From contig NC_134461.1 in NCBI RefSeq assembly GCF_047948215.1, positions 83,600,103 to 83,664,102 of the forward strand: DNA of 64,000 nt, read 5' to 3'. Both the position numbers and the translations under genes were made by a program. Below, one piece after another: positions 46,448 to 61,400 of this stretch (within the stretch, counting starts at the first letter, position 1; every line of letters starts with the position of its first letter). The notes under the pieces are model-generated. The model saw only the letters and a program-made list of their open reading frames with translations. It had not been told where the DNA came from and did no database searches. This stretch comes from Lycorma delicatula (taxonomy: Eukaryota > Arthropoda > Insecta > Hemiptera > Fulgoridae).

Positions 46448-49400
46448 GTCAATAAATTTTTTTTTCTAAAACCTATGTTAAAAACGTAAAATAAAAATGT
46501 AGTTCTCATTTAAATATATGCTGTATTTGCAATGCTAAAAGGCTGTATCTTTTTAATTTTTCTAATAGACCAGTGTTTTCTATTCTGTAATCAAGGTTCA
46601 GTTAAAGAAAAAAATTTGATATAAATAAATACTTTATTAAATGTGCAATTTAATATATTGAAATGAGAATTGTTAAGCAATTGCAGTGATCTCAAGGACA
46701 TTCAGCCCACCAGTAACCTAGTACTTAGTTTGTTAATGTCAGTTAACATAAATTGAATTCACTTTACAAAATAATAATTCAGTTCTCAGAGAATTTTTGC
46801 ATAAAACTATTTGATTTTTATGAATTTTGTAATAAAATTGTAAAATTCTTCTCGATTTTCATTGACAATTTTGGAATAATGTAACACAAATAAGTGTAAA
46901 TATGGATGAGATGCAAATAGTAAAAAAAAAGATTTCATAATTTAATGGGGGGAAAAATAAATTTTTATGCAGCATTACAAACCTAATATTTAACGTTTTA
47001 ATAAAATTAAAAAAAAACATTATTATTTTGCCAAAACAAAATATTATTTACCAGAGGAGGGTTCTGGTCTCTTCCCAATATTGCTCTAAATGATCGATTC
47101 TCAGCAACCTTCCTTCATTTCTTACTTCCATCCCCCCTCATCATCGCTCCATCTCCCTCTCAGTCGTCCTGTCCATCTTCTTCCTCCTTGTCTAACTATT
47201 CTTTCCTCTGACATTCTTTGGCCATGTCCAACCTATCTAATTCTTCTTTACTTTATTTTTGTGATGATATAAAGTCCTCCAAACAGCTGCTGCAATACCA
47301 CATTAGCCTTCTCACCATCCAATCATTTATCTCTCATTAGGCAGAATATTTTCCTTAAAACTTTACTTTCCCACTTCCACAAGAAATACTCATCATCATT
47401 CACTATAACTTTTCATACATGATTACGGTTCTCATCACAGTTTTGTTTTAATTTTTGAGTTTTTACTGATTTTTTATAGGTTTCAAAAGATTTTGTAGAG
47501 CATAAAAATATCTATTCCCACTTGCAATCTTTTCACCCATAGTTAAACCTTGGATCTATTTTTACCACTACCTTCTCTGTAATATTATGTACTTTGTGTT
47601 TACTAAGTGTCCCATTTCTTTTGCTGCTGTTTTTGTAGTATTAAACCCATTTTCTAAGTTTCTTTGATTTTTAAATAACAATGCTACGTTATCTACTCAA
47701 GTTCACCCTTCTCTATCTCTTGATAGAGGAAACTGAACATGGAAAATAAAAAAATTTACCCTACTTTTAGTGTTTAAGTAGAGCTTTAATATTGTTGATC
47801 GTCATTAACCTATAATTTATTGCCTCCATTTTTAAGGAGGAAAACTCTTTCATTTGATTTTCTTTCCAAGGATATCCCAGATGTTTAATGCCTTCTTCTG
47901 GGAACTGTTGTTTGATGCCTATCTATCTAAATTTTTTCTTAAGATTTTATTATATTTAGGTGTACTTTTTTTTATATTGTCTGCTTGTATTTCATATTAG
48001 TGTATGCACAATTGATTTCTTTCCAGGAATTTCTAGTCAGTCTGTAACCAACAGATTGGTAATACATAATTTATTTTTATCATATAAATTCCATTTTTCC
48101 TTTTTGGTGCAATGTGTCTTCAAGCTTCACTTTTCTTTGTAGATGATTGATCATAATATATATTCCTTCTTTTAGGAGATATCCTCTAAAACAAACATTA
48201 CAATTCATAATTTTTTATTAAATCTCCAAACATTAATTAATATGACTTAATAAAATCAAAAAAGCAAAAAAGCATAAATTCTTAAAAATTATAATTGAAT
48301 TACATACATAATTTACAGTGTATCTTTGTGGATTTTTTTCTAACAGAAAATATTCATAATTTATTTTTATTTTATTTTCTGTAACAATAAAATATCATGT
48401 TAAACCTTTCTCTTGAAAAAAAAAATTCCTTTACTATTGATAAATGAGAATGTATAGTAATGCTAGCTCAGCAAAATGAAATATAATGCAATAATATGTT
48501 ACATAAACTCATTAATTCACAAAGCTTTTTTTTTTTAAAAGGCTGTAGGCTATACAAATTGTATTCAATTTAAAGAATTCATTAAAACATATCCATTTTA
48601 AAATTTAAAATTGATTTTATTTTAAAGAAATATATAATTAGTATTCTTATTTATTATATATTTCTTATTTTCGTAATTTAAATTTTGTTGATATTATTTT
48701 ATTCTAGGTTTTGTAATTGCTGTTTTATCGTTGTTACATTATTCATTTGAATGCAATTACAGTTTCCATTCATTGTTTTAATTTGTAGCAACTTTTGTTT
48801 TTATAGATATGTTTTTATCTTCTTAGTAACTAATACAGATTTTTGAGTAATGAATTTGCAGTTTATAATTTTGTAACCTGTTTACTAATAGATTAATTGG
48901 AAATCTGTGGTAACATTGAAACTAACCTCCAGTTTGTATTGTGCACCCATTAAAAGTGGTTTTTGGGATACATGTGTTTGAATAAATCTGTACTTACATA
49001 CATTTCAGAAAGTTATTTTTATTTAATACCTATATTAAGAAGACGAGCATTGTTAACTTTTGAATTAGTTTTATCTATTAAGAAAAAGTTTGAAGTTAAG
49101 GACAGTCAGTATAAACATAACTATATAACCAGTTCAAGTTTGAAGCTTAACAGTTCAGATATAGTAAATAATCCGACCAACTGCATTATATGTTGCATCG
49201 CATTCTTGAGAGTTTTGTTGCACATTGAAAATGTAGTAAAATATCCTTTTGTAGAAATGTGTTGATGTTTCAAAACTAAGTTGGTTTTTTTTTTATATTA
49301 TGAATACAGTTGATTAATTTTATGATATGTAACCTAAAAAAGTCTCGACTGATTTTAAGTAATGTTGATAAATATATCTATCTATACTACAGGACAAATA

Positions 49401-52400
49401 TAGAAATATTTTGAATATTTTTATGCATTTGTAGAACAGTAGAGTTTAAATTTCTTAATGTCAATAATGGTAGCTTAGAATACTGTATTCGATGCCTTTG
49501 GCCAAATTGGTATCTATCAAATAGAGGGGATGGATCAAAGTGTATTGTAATGTAAGATAAGCTGGAACTGAAGATACACAAAGGACTCTGAAATAATATA
49601 TGAAGCTCTTTCTTTTGTCGCTAGGTGGAGGGGATTAGACTTTTCTTAAGCTTTTAAAGGAGGACTTAACAATAACAGACAGTTCCTAAGTGTCTTTCTA
49701 AGGTTATAAGTAGCATTTAAGTTAAGTAAAATTTAGTTTTAAAAACGTTTGGAAGTACTACTAATGATTAAGTGGTACTACAAACAGACTTACCCTCACT
49801 TGTGTGGGTGGGTCACGTTTCTCTCAGGTACTGCTACTGCTTTTTATTTATTAGGTGGAGGTGAGTTTGTACATGCTTAGAGTGTAATAATGGTCGCAAT
49901 ATGTGTATCTTATATTATTCATATCATTTGGATAACAATTTCCATTTATTTATTTTTTATTGGCGTATAATTGTGTAAGTGAGATTGATATAAAAGATTT
50001 TTTATGTTTTAGGCTGGATTGTTTCCGAAAAACTTATAAAGCAGAGGGATTTTTTGGCATGTATAGAGGTAAGTAAATTTAGTTCCATTATTATTATTAA
50101 TTATTATTTTTAGAATGCTAATTAAACATTTTATTTCTATGGAGTATGATAAACTTTAATCAAACTGATAAACTCTTCTATCAAAAATTGATTTTGTTGT
50201 TCAGCTACATTAATAAGAATGAATTGTCTGTTATGAATTGTCCATTAGAGGATCATGTCTTAACTGCAGTCAGATTTGGTGAAAGATGATTCAGATTTTG
50301 ATCCCGATTAGGTTTTAACTAAGCCATTCAATATTTTAAAATGTGCTTGGGGTCCTCTCCCCAAAAAAGGGACATTCAAACTTCAATTAAAATTGCTTCT
50401 CTTCAAGGCTAGTAGTAGACTTTTTTCATGCATAAATTGATATTATAAAAAAAAATTACAGTGACAAAAGTTGATATGAAGCAGTTAGTGGAATGTAGTT
50501 TTCGTGCTATCTATATGTTTATTAAATAAAAGAAATAATATTTTACTCACTTATAAATCGTAGTTCTCAAGTATGCAAACTTACACAATTCAAATCTTTT
50601 TAGTGAGAGTAAGAGATTGACGTGAGCTGTTACTTTTGTGACCATGAAAGCACATTCAAATTTGTTATTCTAATGTGTTTGACCTTCCTAAATGAGGCTA
50701 TTATGTCAGGCATCAATATCAGACCAATTCTACAAAAAAAAAATTTATAAATTTATAACTATATTTAGGGTAGAGGTGAAAAACAAAGATATGGAAACGT
50801 AAAGAACTAAGAGCTATAAATGGTGTATATTAAAATTTTTTGTTCTTAGGGTTTTAATTTTGATAGCCTTTCATAGCCTTTCTTAATTTACTTTTTGCAT
50901 CTTACATTTATTTTCAGATTTGTAAGTTTTCTAATAATTAAGGAGTTGTAAAAGTATTTACAAAATTGTTTGTTAAAAAAAAATAATTACATATTGCGAA
51001 CTAATAAAATTTATAGTCTTTCAAATTTTTTTGCTTCCTGCATCAGTTGATCAGTCTGTCAGTCAACTGACTGATGCTCCCTGTGTTCTCGGGATTCTCT
51101 GAATCATCTCTTCTCTTACCTTTACGACAGTAAGGAATACTCCTCTTGGGACCATCTGTCCTCATGATTCACTATGTCCTTTCCATATCAGTTAATGAAA
51201 TTTTATTCTTTGATATTGTAATCAAAGTGCCAATTTGTTAATTGATTTGATAATTTCTTATATTCAGTTATGGGGAGGGAGATCCTGCATGCAGTCAATG
51301 TATTTCTAAAGACTTACTTTCTTTTTAACCTTTTTAGCAAACTCTCTTGTCCAGTTGTTATTTCTTTGTTCTTAGTTTCCTAGTTTGCTAGACCAGGTCA
51401 AAAAATTCAATTTCAAAAGAATTGTTACATCAACTCACTTAATTATGATAGTTCGTTCTAATGAAACCATTGGCTTAAAATATCTGTTCTGATCACATTT
51501 CATCAATTGACTTTATTACCTTCAGTGACAAATTTATTGGAATTCCACCCACATTAAGGAATTAGTTTTGAGTTTATAGTAAAGAGAATTGATTTTAAGC
51601 ATGTATCCTACAGATTTCTTCACTTTCTACATCCATCTAACCTATTGATGTCTGTCTTTTCACTTATCTCTGCAAGATCCTCTGATTATTATCACATTCT
51701 GCTTCCATAGCAATTATATCTTTTTCATACTACCAGGCAGTTGACCAAAAACCGTTTCAGAGTATGCTCCTTCATACAACACCAAAGTACATCAAATTCC
51801 TCATCATATTTTTCTTGTTCTAATGGGTTTAAGGTCTTAAATATAATTTCCATTATGGAAGTCTTCATGAATGAATCCAAGAAAGTAATTTATAGAATTG
51901 TACCATTTAGTTTTTTGGTTTTAGAAGTATATCACCAGATAGATACCTTTCAATTGGAATGCTAAGGGCACCATTAAGCCAACTCCATAGAAATTGCCAT
52001 ATCGCATGTAGCAAAAAATTTGTATACTAATTGTTGGGTAACGTTAACAAAAAACACACAGCTAGTATTTGCCAAAAGAAATTGGACTTTATTGAAAGTG
52101 TAACAAATGAACTTATGTTATAATCATAATCTTAAAACATAACAGGAAATTATGAAATTAACATAACTTAATAATACTTAACATAGCAGCTGAATCAACA
52201 AATGAATAATGATGTTAAATGCAAAAATACATGAATAAACATTTTTTAAATACACAATGTAACAGAGCCTGAAAATAAGAGAACATAAAACACCTTAATT
52301 TCAAATTAGATACTTAAAACATAACATCAATAGAAAGTGGAACTGGAAAACAGTTGCACTACTAATATATACTGTACTATGAAGATTAGCAATGAACAGA

Positions 52401-55400
52401 TTTCATTAGCTTAGAAAACATTAATTATAATATAATCACATTAAAATAAGTAATAATATAAATGGAGTTTATTTTGATAGATAAGCATTCTTGAAAATAC
52501 AAAATCACAAAGTCCTAAAACATACCAGCACATCAGGAGTAATTTGCTTTAGGTTAATTTACGAGAAGTATGATGAATACAGTGCATAAGTAGCAAAGAA
52601 TTAATCTCGGTGATCAACAAGTTGCAGAAATAAATTATAGAGTTAATTACAATAACAAATCATAATAATTAAACATGTAAAATAGGTAAGCCACCTATCA
52701 TGAATGCATTTAAGTGAATAAATGGTTTTCTTTTAACTAAACTTGAAATCGTAAGGCATAAGGTATGATGAACTGAATGTTCCACAAATTTCAATGATAA
52801 AATCACTGTTTAACGTAATAATGAAAATTGAACTTGCCTGTAGCACACAAATAATATCAAGAGACGAACTCGTGAATGCAGATACATGAATACATACAGT
52901 AATCCTGGGCGTAGTCCGCACTGGTGTATCAGGAATACAGAGGTGTAATGTGGTTTAGTGGTAGAATAATATGTAGAATCTCAGATGTGTAGTGACGAGT
53001 TTTGAGATTCTGCTTGGATGAGAATATTATCACAAAGTTTGCAGGAGAATATGGCCATAGGCGACTGCACTGGAGAAATGTTGGATCTACTCTGCTGAAA
53101 AGATGGCGTGAAAGAAAAGGGGGGAAACCAGATCCAGGTAGTGGACAGGAGAGAGTGTGTGTAAAAAACAAGAGATGTGTGCATGTATTAGTATGGGAAC
53201 GAATGAATAACGGGTGTATGAAAAGGGTAGTCAAAAATAATTCGATAAGAAGAATGGACGCGGTCACTAAGGATGACGGAGGAAGTGTCGAACACGAGAA
53301 CAAATAATAAAACAGGTACAAATGACAAGCCCAAAAATACGAAACATAGTGAAATTTAACATTCTTGTAACAAACAACAGGACCCAATCCTAGCTTGGAA
53401 TTCATTGAAAATAACGGAAACTTTACGCCAAAAGGGCGTAAACACTAATAAAATGTAGTTAACCACTAAAATTTTAAGAAAATTTTATTAATTTGTTTAC
53501 AGTGAAAGAAACAAACGATGGCGTCGTATTTGGGGATAAAGGTTATCTGATCAGTTCTTAAATGTATAGTTTATTGCAACATTTATTTTTTAAATAGATT
53601 CCTGATAGACTCCTGCTAAATCAAAGAACATAATCAGTGATGAATAAATATGAAATAAAAAAAAAATAAATAAATAAAACAGAACAGAGTGATTAATTCC
53701 ATTCCAAATGGACAATACCTATCATTATTACACTAGTATTGATTGGTTTACATCATTGTCTTATTTTCCTAAAATATTAACTTTCCATCGAAACATAATC
53801 AAAATTCTAATAACGTAATGTATTTCAAAGTGTTAAAGAAAAAGTTAAGTTTGGAAGAATATAGTTTAAAATTAAAAAAAGTAAACTTGTGTAATAGGAC
53901 AATTAAGGTCTGATTGCCCATCTCAGCATTCATTTCGAAGCCTGATTGTAAAAAAAATTTGTAAATTTTTTAAATAGAATTAGTTAATTTATGTTTTACT
54001 CTAATAAAAATTGTGCAGATCAAAGAAAATGTAACGTGGATAATGCTAATTAATATTTTGCCATAAATTAGTAAAAAACTAAATTCTAACTAAATTATTG
54101 AAATACACTGCTAATTAAATATTAGTCTAGGTAATCATTTCTATTATGGGGATGCTGAAAGTAATGGTCAAAACATTCCTATAAGATTTTGAAAAAATTC
54201 CTTAAAGAAACATTAAATAAAAAATTCAGTCAAATGATTATCCAATTTCACTTATTACACTGGGAACAGAAAGTTTTTTTTTGTCTCAGGAAGAAAAATA
54301 TGCCTTTCTGATAGTATTTTTTCTCCTGAATTCAAATATTATATCGGTTTTTCCCCATCACACAAGGTTTCTAAGAGACAGGCATATGTAATTTCAAACA
54401 TTTTAATATTCTGCATTCTTAACTATACAATGTTCAAAGATTTGACTCACCTAGAAAGTAAGAAATGACGATTTTCTGCTATATTTCACCTGTAGAGCAT
54501 CCCTCTTGATGGTCAAACAGTAATCAGCCAGCATATTAGGATTTCATTTGCCTTGTTACCTCTTTTCCATAGCTGAAATCTCCTGATGAAAGTGTTCCTT
54601 GTGCTCATCGCTCACTGCACCAAGATTTTCCTGGAAGAAATCTAGATGCAACTGCAGGAAGTATACTTTTCAGGACATATTACAACCCAAATTTTTATAA
54701 GTATTTGTGGACCCACAAATATTCCTCTTTAATTTTTGCATCACTAATGTTAGGAAACTTCTGTTTTAACTGCATGAAACCAGGAGTATCGTCCACGGCC
54801 TTGACAAAATTCTTCATTAATCCTAATGTGATATGTAAAGGAGGTAGATACATTTTTAGGCTTACACAACAGGTCATGTTTAATATTTTTTTGTTAGGAT
54901 TGAGCGATTCACATCTAGGTCTTTTTTTTCTAATGAAATGGGTTTTTCTATTCTTACTATCCCATTCACACAAAAAAAAACAACAGTACTTTGTGTAACC
55001 AAGCTGCAGACCAAGAATAAGTGTAATTACCTTCAAATCACCACAAATATTCCATTCATACACTGCATATTGAAGGAAGCTTTTCCAACATATATTTAAA
55101 GTTTTTATATGTTTCTTTTATACTAGCAGAGTGAGCCACAGGTACTGATGGTAATTTGTTGCCATTATACAGAAGCATAGCTTTTAAACTTAACTTTTGA
55201 GAAATCAATGAACAATTTTATGTTTATGTTCATTACAAAGTGTCTCCATAAGAGAAGAAATGTCATTACAAAACACTAGTCTTTAAATTCAGAATGACGA
55301 TTATGATAAGTACATATCCTTTGTATGCTTTAAAAGAAGATTCCATCTGTTTAGCCAGGAAACAAGCACTTCAGACTGTTTTTCTGGATAATTTTAAATC

Positions 55401-58400
55401 TCATATGAGATTTAAAATTCTCAAGATTTTCTCGAGTCAGTAAATGAGGCTCAGATGAACTACTTTGTTCAAAAGTTGTATCACCAGAATCTGTTTCTTT
55501 TTCTTTCTTACTTCCATCAGACTCTGAGCTCTCTTTATCTAATTTCACATCTTCTGGAGGCTTTGGTATGGGCAATTCTTCGCAGAGTGGAACTGGTGTC
55601 ATTGCAAGTTATGGTACACCACAGTATGTTTTGATTTTGACATAATCCCTTTAATGTTTGTTAAGCAGAAATAACAGTCGGAAGAGTGATCTTTGGGTTT
55701 TTCTCTAAATCATAGGAATAGCAAGTGGAATGTGGCGCGTGCCATTTTTCAATGTAGTGAGAAGCCAGAACACAATAAACAACAGATATGTAGGGCCCAG
55801 GCCCTTGTTGGGTCCCCAACTTTACACCCAAAATAAAGTTCACGTTTTTACTGATGGAGTAAGGTTTTACCTTTGGGATGTGAGTGTCTCTTCACCATAT
55901 ACATAAAAAAAATTGTTAGGGTGATTTAAACAAACTCTAGGTATTTTGTAACTAATGACTAATTAAAAGAAATAGTTGTAAATATATAATACACAGTAAT
56001 CCAGACACACAAAGCATTCACAATGACGTGTTTACTGATTCACTACTATCTCACACCTGTCATCGTTCTAATGAATGTGTGCTACACTAGATCACGTTTG
56101 TACATGTCTATATACATCTCAAACTGCACAAAAGTAGCAACGCTACCCTTCGAGTTAGCTCATTTGATTCCATCATATTTACAATGCTCTAGGTGCTTTT
56201 ACTTGACAATGGACAAATGGACAAAAAAACATTTAAAAATATTTAAAGAAATTAAAATAAAAAAAAAAACTGTGGGTGATGGAGAAATTCCGAATACACA
56301 TTTGAAAAAAACTGCATCAAGTACTCCTATTGATACTTAAAAATCATGTTGACCAGTGTTATGCAGAAAAGTGAATAAAGTTTGTTGATTCTTTGTATCA
56401 TTGTTGTTATTTGATGTGAAATAAATGTAAGTTAAAAATGGATGTTACTGTTTGGAGATCTCTTGTATTTTTAGGTGTTTTGGAATTTCCTATTCTACGG
56501 AAGGTTTGTGAGCAAATATGTTTTGGTCTGTAAGCAGATCCACTTACCAAACACTTCTTTATTTATATTAATATTTATTCTTAATAGATTATGATTTAGT
56601 ATGAACAGTACTGCATTAATATCAAATCTTTTCAAACAGTATTTCATAAATGGTAGCAAGAAATTAAAAACGCTTTTAAATGAAGAAAAATTTTTTAATT
56701 TAATTTTTAATTCTTTTAGTAATTCTTCTGTAGTAATTTAGTGAAAAGTATTTGCAGGTACTAAAGTTATATTAAAATTTTGGAATTTGCGTAACAATAA
56801 TGATATAATTTTAATAAAAATTATATAGACTGTTTCTGAAAAATTCAGCTTTGAAATTTTGTGATAAATATAAAGGTAGTAAGCCTAGTAATCTTAGCTC
56901 AGGTTCGTTTTGTATTGCAATATTTTTTATTTGTAGGCAAAGTAAAAATGTTGGTGGAACAGATTAGTGAGATCTTCTTTCATAAGCTGATTATTTATAA
57001 CATCCATTATGTTGCATAATAAATTAAGCGAGTGTTTACGAACTCTAGATGTATTGAAGCAGTATCACTTAATCCTGTAAGTTTGGACTTTACAAGATTG
57101 GGTCAATTTAGGTAATTGATTTATTTTTTTAAATTATTGATTAATTAGTTTTAAATTTAAAAAAAAAATTTTTTTCTAAAATCACTGAAGCTCAGCATCC
57201 AAAATCCTTCATTAATTTATGCATACTAATTTTTTTTTTTATATCTGATAGTACCTTGATAGTAATAGTTGTAGGGAACCTGATCTTTGGCATAAGCCTT
57301 ATAATATGAAAATTGCACCTAACAGAATAAAATCCCATTCCAGATATACTCAGATATTGAATACTGAAGTGTTTTCTTATTATTTATTACCTACATTGAG
57401 TAATGTTAAAAAATTCAATTAAAAGTGGTAGGCAGGACCTTATACTGGGATTAAATCTTGCCTAGCTGAATGCAGAACTGCTGTTATAAATGACCTATCA
57501 GTGAATCATTAATCTGATTATAACACTTATATGTTATCATGAGTATATTTCTATCAGATTGATTGGTTGATAAATCTTTGAATAATCATTGCCGTACTGT
57601 GTGAATATATTAACTTATAAATTAGTTCATTTTAAATCCTTTGTTTAATTATTGTTGTATTTTTTATCTTAATTTACAGGATCAGCCGTTAATATACTAC
57701 TAATTACACCAGAGAAGGCTATTAAATTAGCAGCAAATGATTACTTCAGACATCAGTTTTCACCAGGCCCCGGGTAAAATTATTATTATTTTTTTTTTTT
57801 ATTAAGTATTTTCTGGTTATAAAATTGTTTACTTATCCATTAATTTTTATGGTTTTTTATTATTATTGTTTGTAGTGGTAGTCATTGTAATTCATATAGC
57901 TTGTATTACTATGTAGTAATGGGAAAGGTACAATTTAATCATCATCAATTTTATCAAATAACAGATTAAACAATCTGACATTTAATTAGTAAGTCAAATA
58001 TAGCTTTGAAAACAATCATAGTTCTCGATAATGATCAGTTCCCGTTAATATTGCTATTTTTAACTATCCTACAGCCAGAAGAATCGAAGTTGCTAGATAA
58101 AGTTTAAGGAGCAACGATACAACTTAAAATTTCAGATGAAACTGGCGAAAACTTTCATAGAAATGTTACAATGCTCTTGGTCGTACACAATGTTATGAGT
58201 GATCTTCTTGATTTAAAAGTGGTCGTCAGTGAATTCAATTGAAGATGACCCTCAACCAGCAAGGCCTTTGGCTTCAATTGATGAGCCCACGTTCAGAAAA
58301 TCAATGATCTGATACATGCAAATCATCAACTGACTGTCAGAGAACTTGCAGAAGAAGTCAGCAACTCGATTGGATCATGCCTTGACATTTCTGGCTGATA

Positions 58401-61400
58401 AATTGAACATGCGTCTAGTTTGAACAGTAAAGTTTGTTCTTTGTTTGATGACCGAACAGCAGAAAGAACATCAAATGGAGTTTGTCAACAACTTCTTGAA
58501 TAAGCCAATGGTAATGAAACATTCATGCAAAAAATCATAGCAGGAGATGAAAGCTGGGTTTTTGACTATGACATTGAGACAAAAGTTCAATCATCAAAAA
58601 TTGCACGTTACAAAAATTGCACGTTACAAAAATTGTTACTAACACTTAAACACATTGCACTCGAATAACAATAACATGAAAAATAAACAAGATTATCAAC
58701 AATCCAAGAACATGTGGTTACAGAGGAGGTTATGTAGAACACAATGCTGCCAACTGCTTGTCACTAAATATCTCCGTTGGTGCATAATTAAAAATGTTCG
58801 GTTATTTTCTGAACAGACCATCAAGTTTTTTTTTCAGAGAAATAAAATGTTAGTGTAAGTGCTGAAAATTTGAACATCATAGATTTTACTTTTAATATGT
58901 TACAGTAGTAAGACTGTTATCAAAAACTGGCGTTTCTATTTCAAGTTGTAGACAATTATTTGATTAGTAGAAAGTTCTAGTTGTATTTGTAGATTAAAAT
59001 TATTAGTGTAGTAAGGTCATTATGCAATATGGTGATGAATATTTGTTCTAGGAAGTTACCTTTGTCAAGGGAAATGGCTGCAGGTGGTTGTGCTGGATTG
59101 TGCCAAATTATAATAACTACGCCAATGGAATTGCTCAAAATACAGATGCAAGATGCTGGCCGAGTAGCAGCTCAAGCCAAATTAGGTAATACTTAACAGT
59201 ACATTACTGTTCTTTTAATGATATAAACTGGGTAAACATAAAATAATATCTCATTAGATATATCTATGTAAAATTTTCATGAGAAAAAATTATTCAGAAT
59301 ATGAAATTGACAATTGAAGTAACTTCATTTTCTTTTTCTTTATCTATCCCTTTACCCATACAGATTTAGGTCATCATTAAAGAAATATTTATTGTTTAAG
59401 TGCCTAGTTATCAATCCTTTTTTTATATTTTCCTTACCAAACCTCATAGTTATCTCATTCCTTCCTAGGTGTTTTACATCTTTTCCCACTTTTGATTTCA
59501 CTTGATCATAATCATTTTTCTATTTTCAGTAAGTTCTTTTTCTATTTGATTAATATACATGTTGTCATTCATTTCAATAATCTGGATGTTTAGTTTAATT
59601 TCATGCGTGCTATTACAGGTGTGCAACAGAAGTGTAAAGGAGGTATTGCTTTCTCCTAAATATCTTGATTTTTTTTTCAATTTTACTTCCTTACAACACT
59701 TTATTCATAATTTCATTTTTTAGTCATTGGTAAATTTGTTTCATTTGTGCAAAATTAAACAAATTGATTTTCAGTTAACAAAAGTGAAATTACAAATATA
59801 TTTTACAATTTTATCGCGTCATTTGGTTTTTCTTTATTAAAGATATCAAAAGGAATCTGTGACCACTGTTTCAATGATTGTGGTATGTTGTAAATTAGTG
59901 AATATAAGTTAAATGAATATAAAATGTTACTTATACATGTTACAGATGAGTAAGTGAAAATAGTGGCGCATTATTATTTAGGGTTAACTAAACCAGCAAT
60001 TTTGTGGAATGATTATATTAGTGCAAAAAAAAATTTTGCATGTATTGAATTCAATATGATTGGGCACATTTTTGTGATAGAGCAATTAATGTTCATATAC
60101 TACACTTAAGGTTTCTTTTTTTTTTTAAACATCTTCCTTCAGATACTTCAGAGTGTGGCTGGAGAACTTGATGCTGATAATCTGACCACCTGATGATCCT
60201 CATGCAACATGTAAGGTTTTTATTTTATATTTTTATCAGTTGATGTGCACGCTCTGTGTAAATCTTAATCAGAGGTACTACATATCTTGTAGTACAAGTG
60301 CCATTCATAACACCTGATCATTACTACTACTAAAGTATTTCATTGATCTGTTTGCAGACTTCCTAAGTTTTTATAAATCCATGATTCTCTCTTCTTATGT
60401 TAGTTGTCCTCACTGAAATCACGAGTGATAAAGTGCATGTTATCACAAAATGCATGTAACACAGTATGGACAATCACTTAATATATTGACTCAAGAAGAT
60501 TACTGTTTGTCTGTGATGCGTGCACATCATTCTTTTATATATAGCAAATGAGTTGTGTTACAACTCATTAATAAGGGGTAATTAGTGAGTGGAATAAACT
60601 CACGAAACTCCTTAATGGAGCTTGACCCAAGGACTTGGTAAACCCATTTCCATGGTATCTGTGCAGAAAAGAAGAGATTGAGGATAATAGATGGGTAAAT
60701 GAAGGTAAGTATATCAATATAACTGGTAGACTGTGATTTCCTTATGAGAATGGTATACTGTTATTTATTCAAAAAATATTGGGTAAAGAACTGGGCAGTA
60801 AAAAGGATTCAAGAACTGATGAGTATCAGAATGAAAAGTCAGTTGACAGCTTTATTCTTTGGTCACCCTTTATGACCAGGAAAGGATATAGTGAGAAGAT
60901 TCTACTACCCACAGTTTTCCCATAAACCATTTTACTTAAGAACTAAAGTACAATTGTGTTAATCCCTACTGATAATTTTTTCCCCATATGAAATTCTCTT
61001 TTCAGTGATGATTTATAGAAAAGTAGACCAAAATATATATGACTAATTTTTATGAATAGAATAATATTATAATAATAATTATTGTTTCTTAATCAACATT
61101 TTTAAGTTAATTTATCATAAAATTGTTTTTCTTTTATATCAAAGCTTAATCATCTCTGTTTTTCACTGACACTAAGTTTTATTTATCTCAACTAAAAGTG
61201 TATCAGTTAGTTCAGAAACGTGAAGAAAGTTAAATTAAGCAGCTTCTCATTTTCTAATGTTCAGTTATGTTTGTGTTTTAGAGGGTAAGACAGTTCCAAA
61301 GATTTCAGCTACATCACTCGCTCTGGATCTATTGAAGTCTAAAGGTATAGTCGGGTTATACCGTGGTACTGGTGCTACAATGCTGCGTGATGTATCGTTT

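Larger units (their letters stand above)
43154..50012 (+). other. Carrier intron a-b (6859 nt)
   Basis: Intron between exons a and b with gtaagt donor and tttatgttttag acceptor. It contains an antisense mariner-like transposase relic (45.3-46.3 kb), a CT microsatellite and a LINE tail (47.05-47.24 kb). The rest is A+T-rich sequence with no coding signal I could recognise. Confidence 0.85.
50069..57679 (+). other. Carrier intron b-c (7611 nt)
   Basis: Intron between exons b and c. It contains the solo LTR (52032-53444) and the antisense broken gene-family copy (54425-55860), both on the - strand. Elsewhere (50.1-52.0, 53.5-54.4 and 55.9-57.6 kb) I see only A+T-rich sequence. Confidence 0.85.

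Noticed and set aside
48963..49265. 100-residue frame in carrier intron a-b
   Set aside because: No family resemblance, A+T-rich codons, and it lies in an intron without splice support.
52929..53405. 158-residue minus frame and 101-residue plus frame
   Set aside because: Both lie wholly inside the solo LTR defined by TG...CA ends and the CTAAT duplication, and have no family resemblance.
56023..56340. 105-residue frame beside the broken gene family
   Set aside because: It is on the opposite strand to the relic, is Lys-rich by base composition, and shows no known motif.
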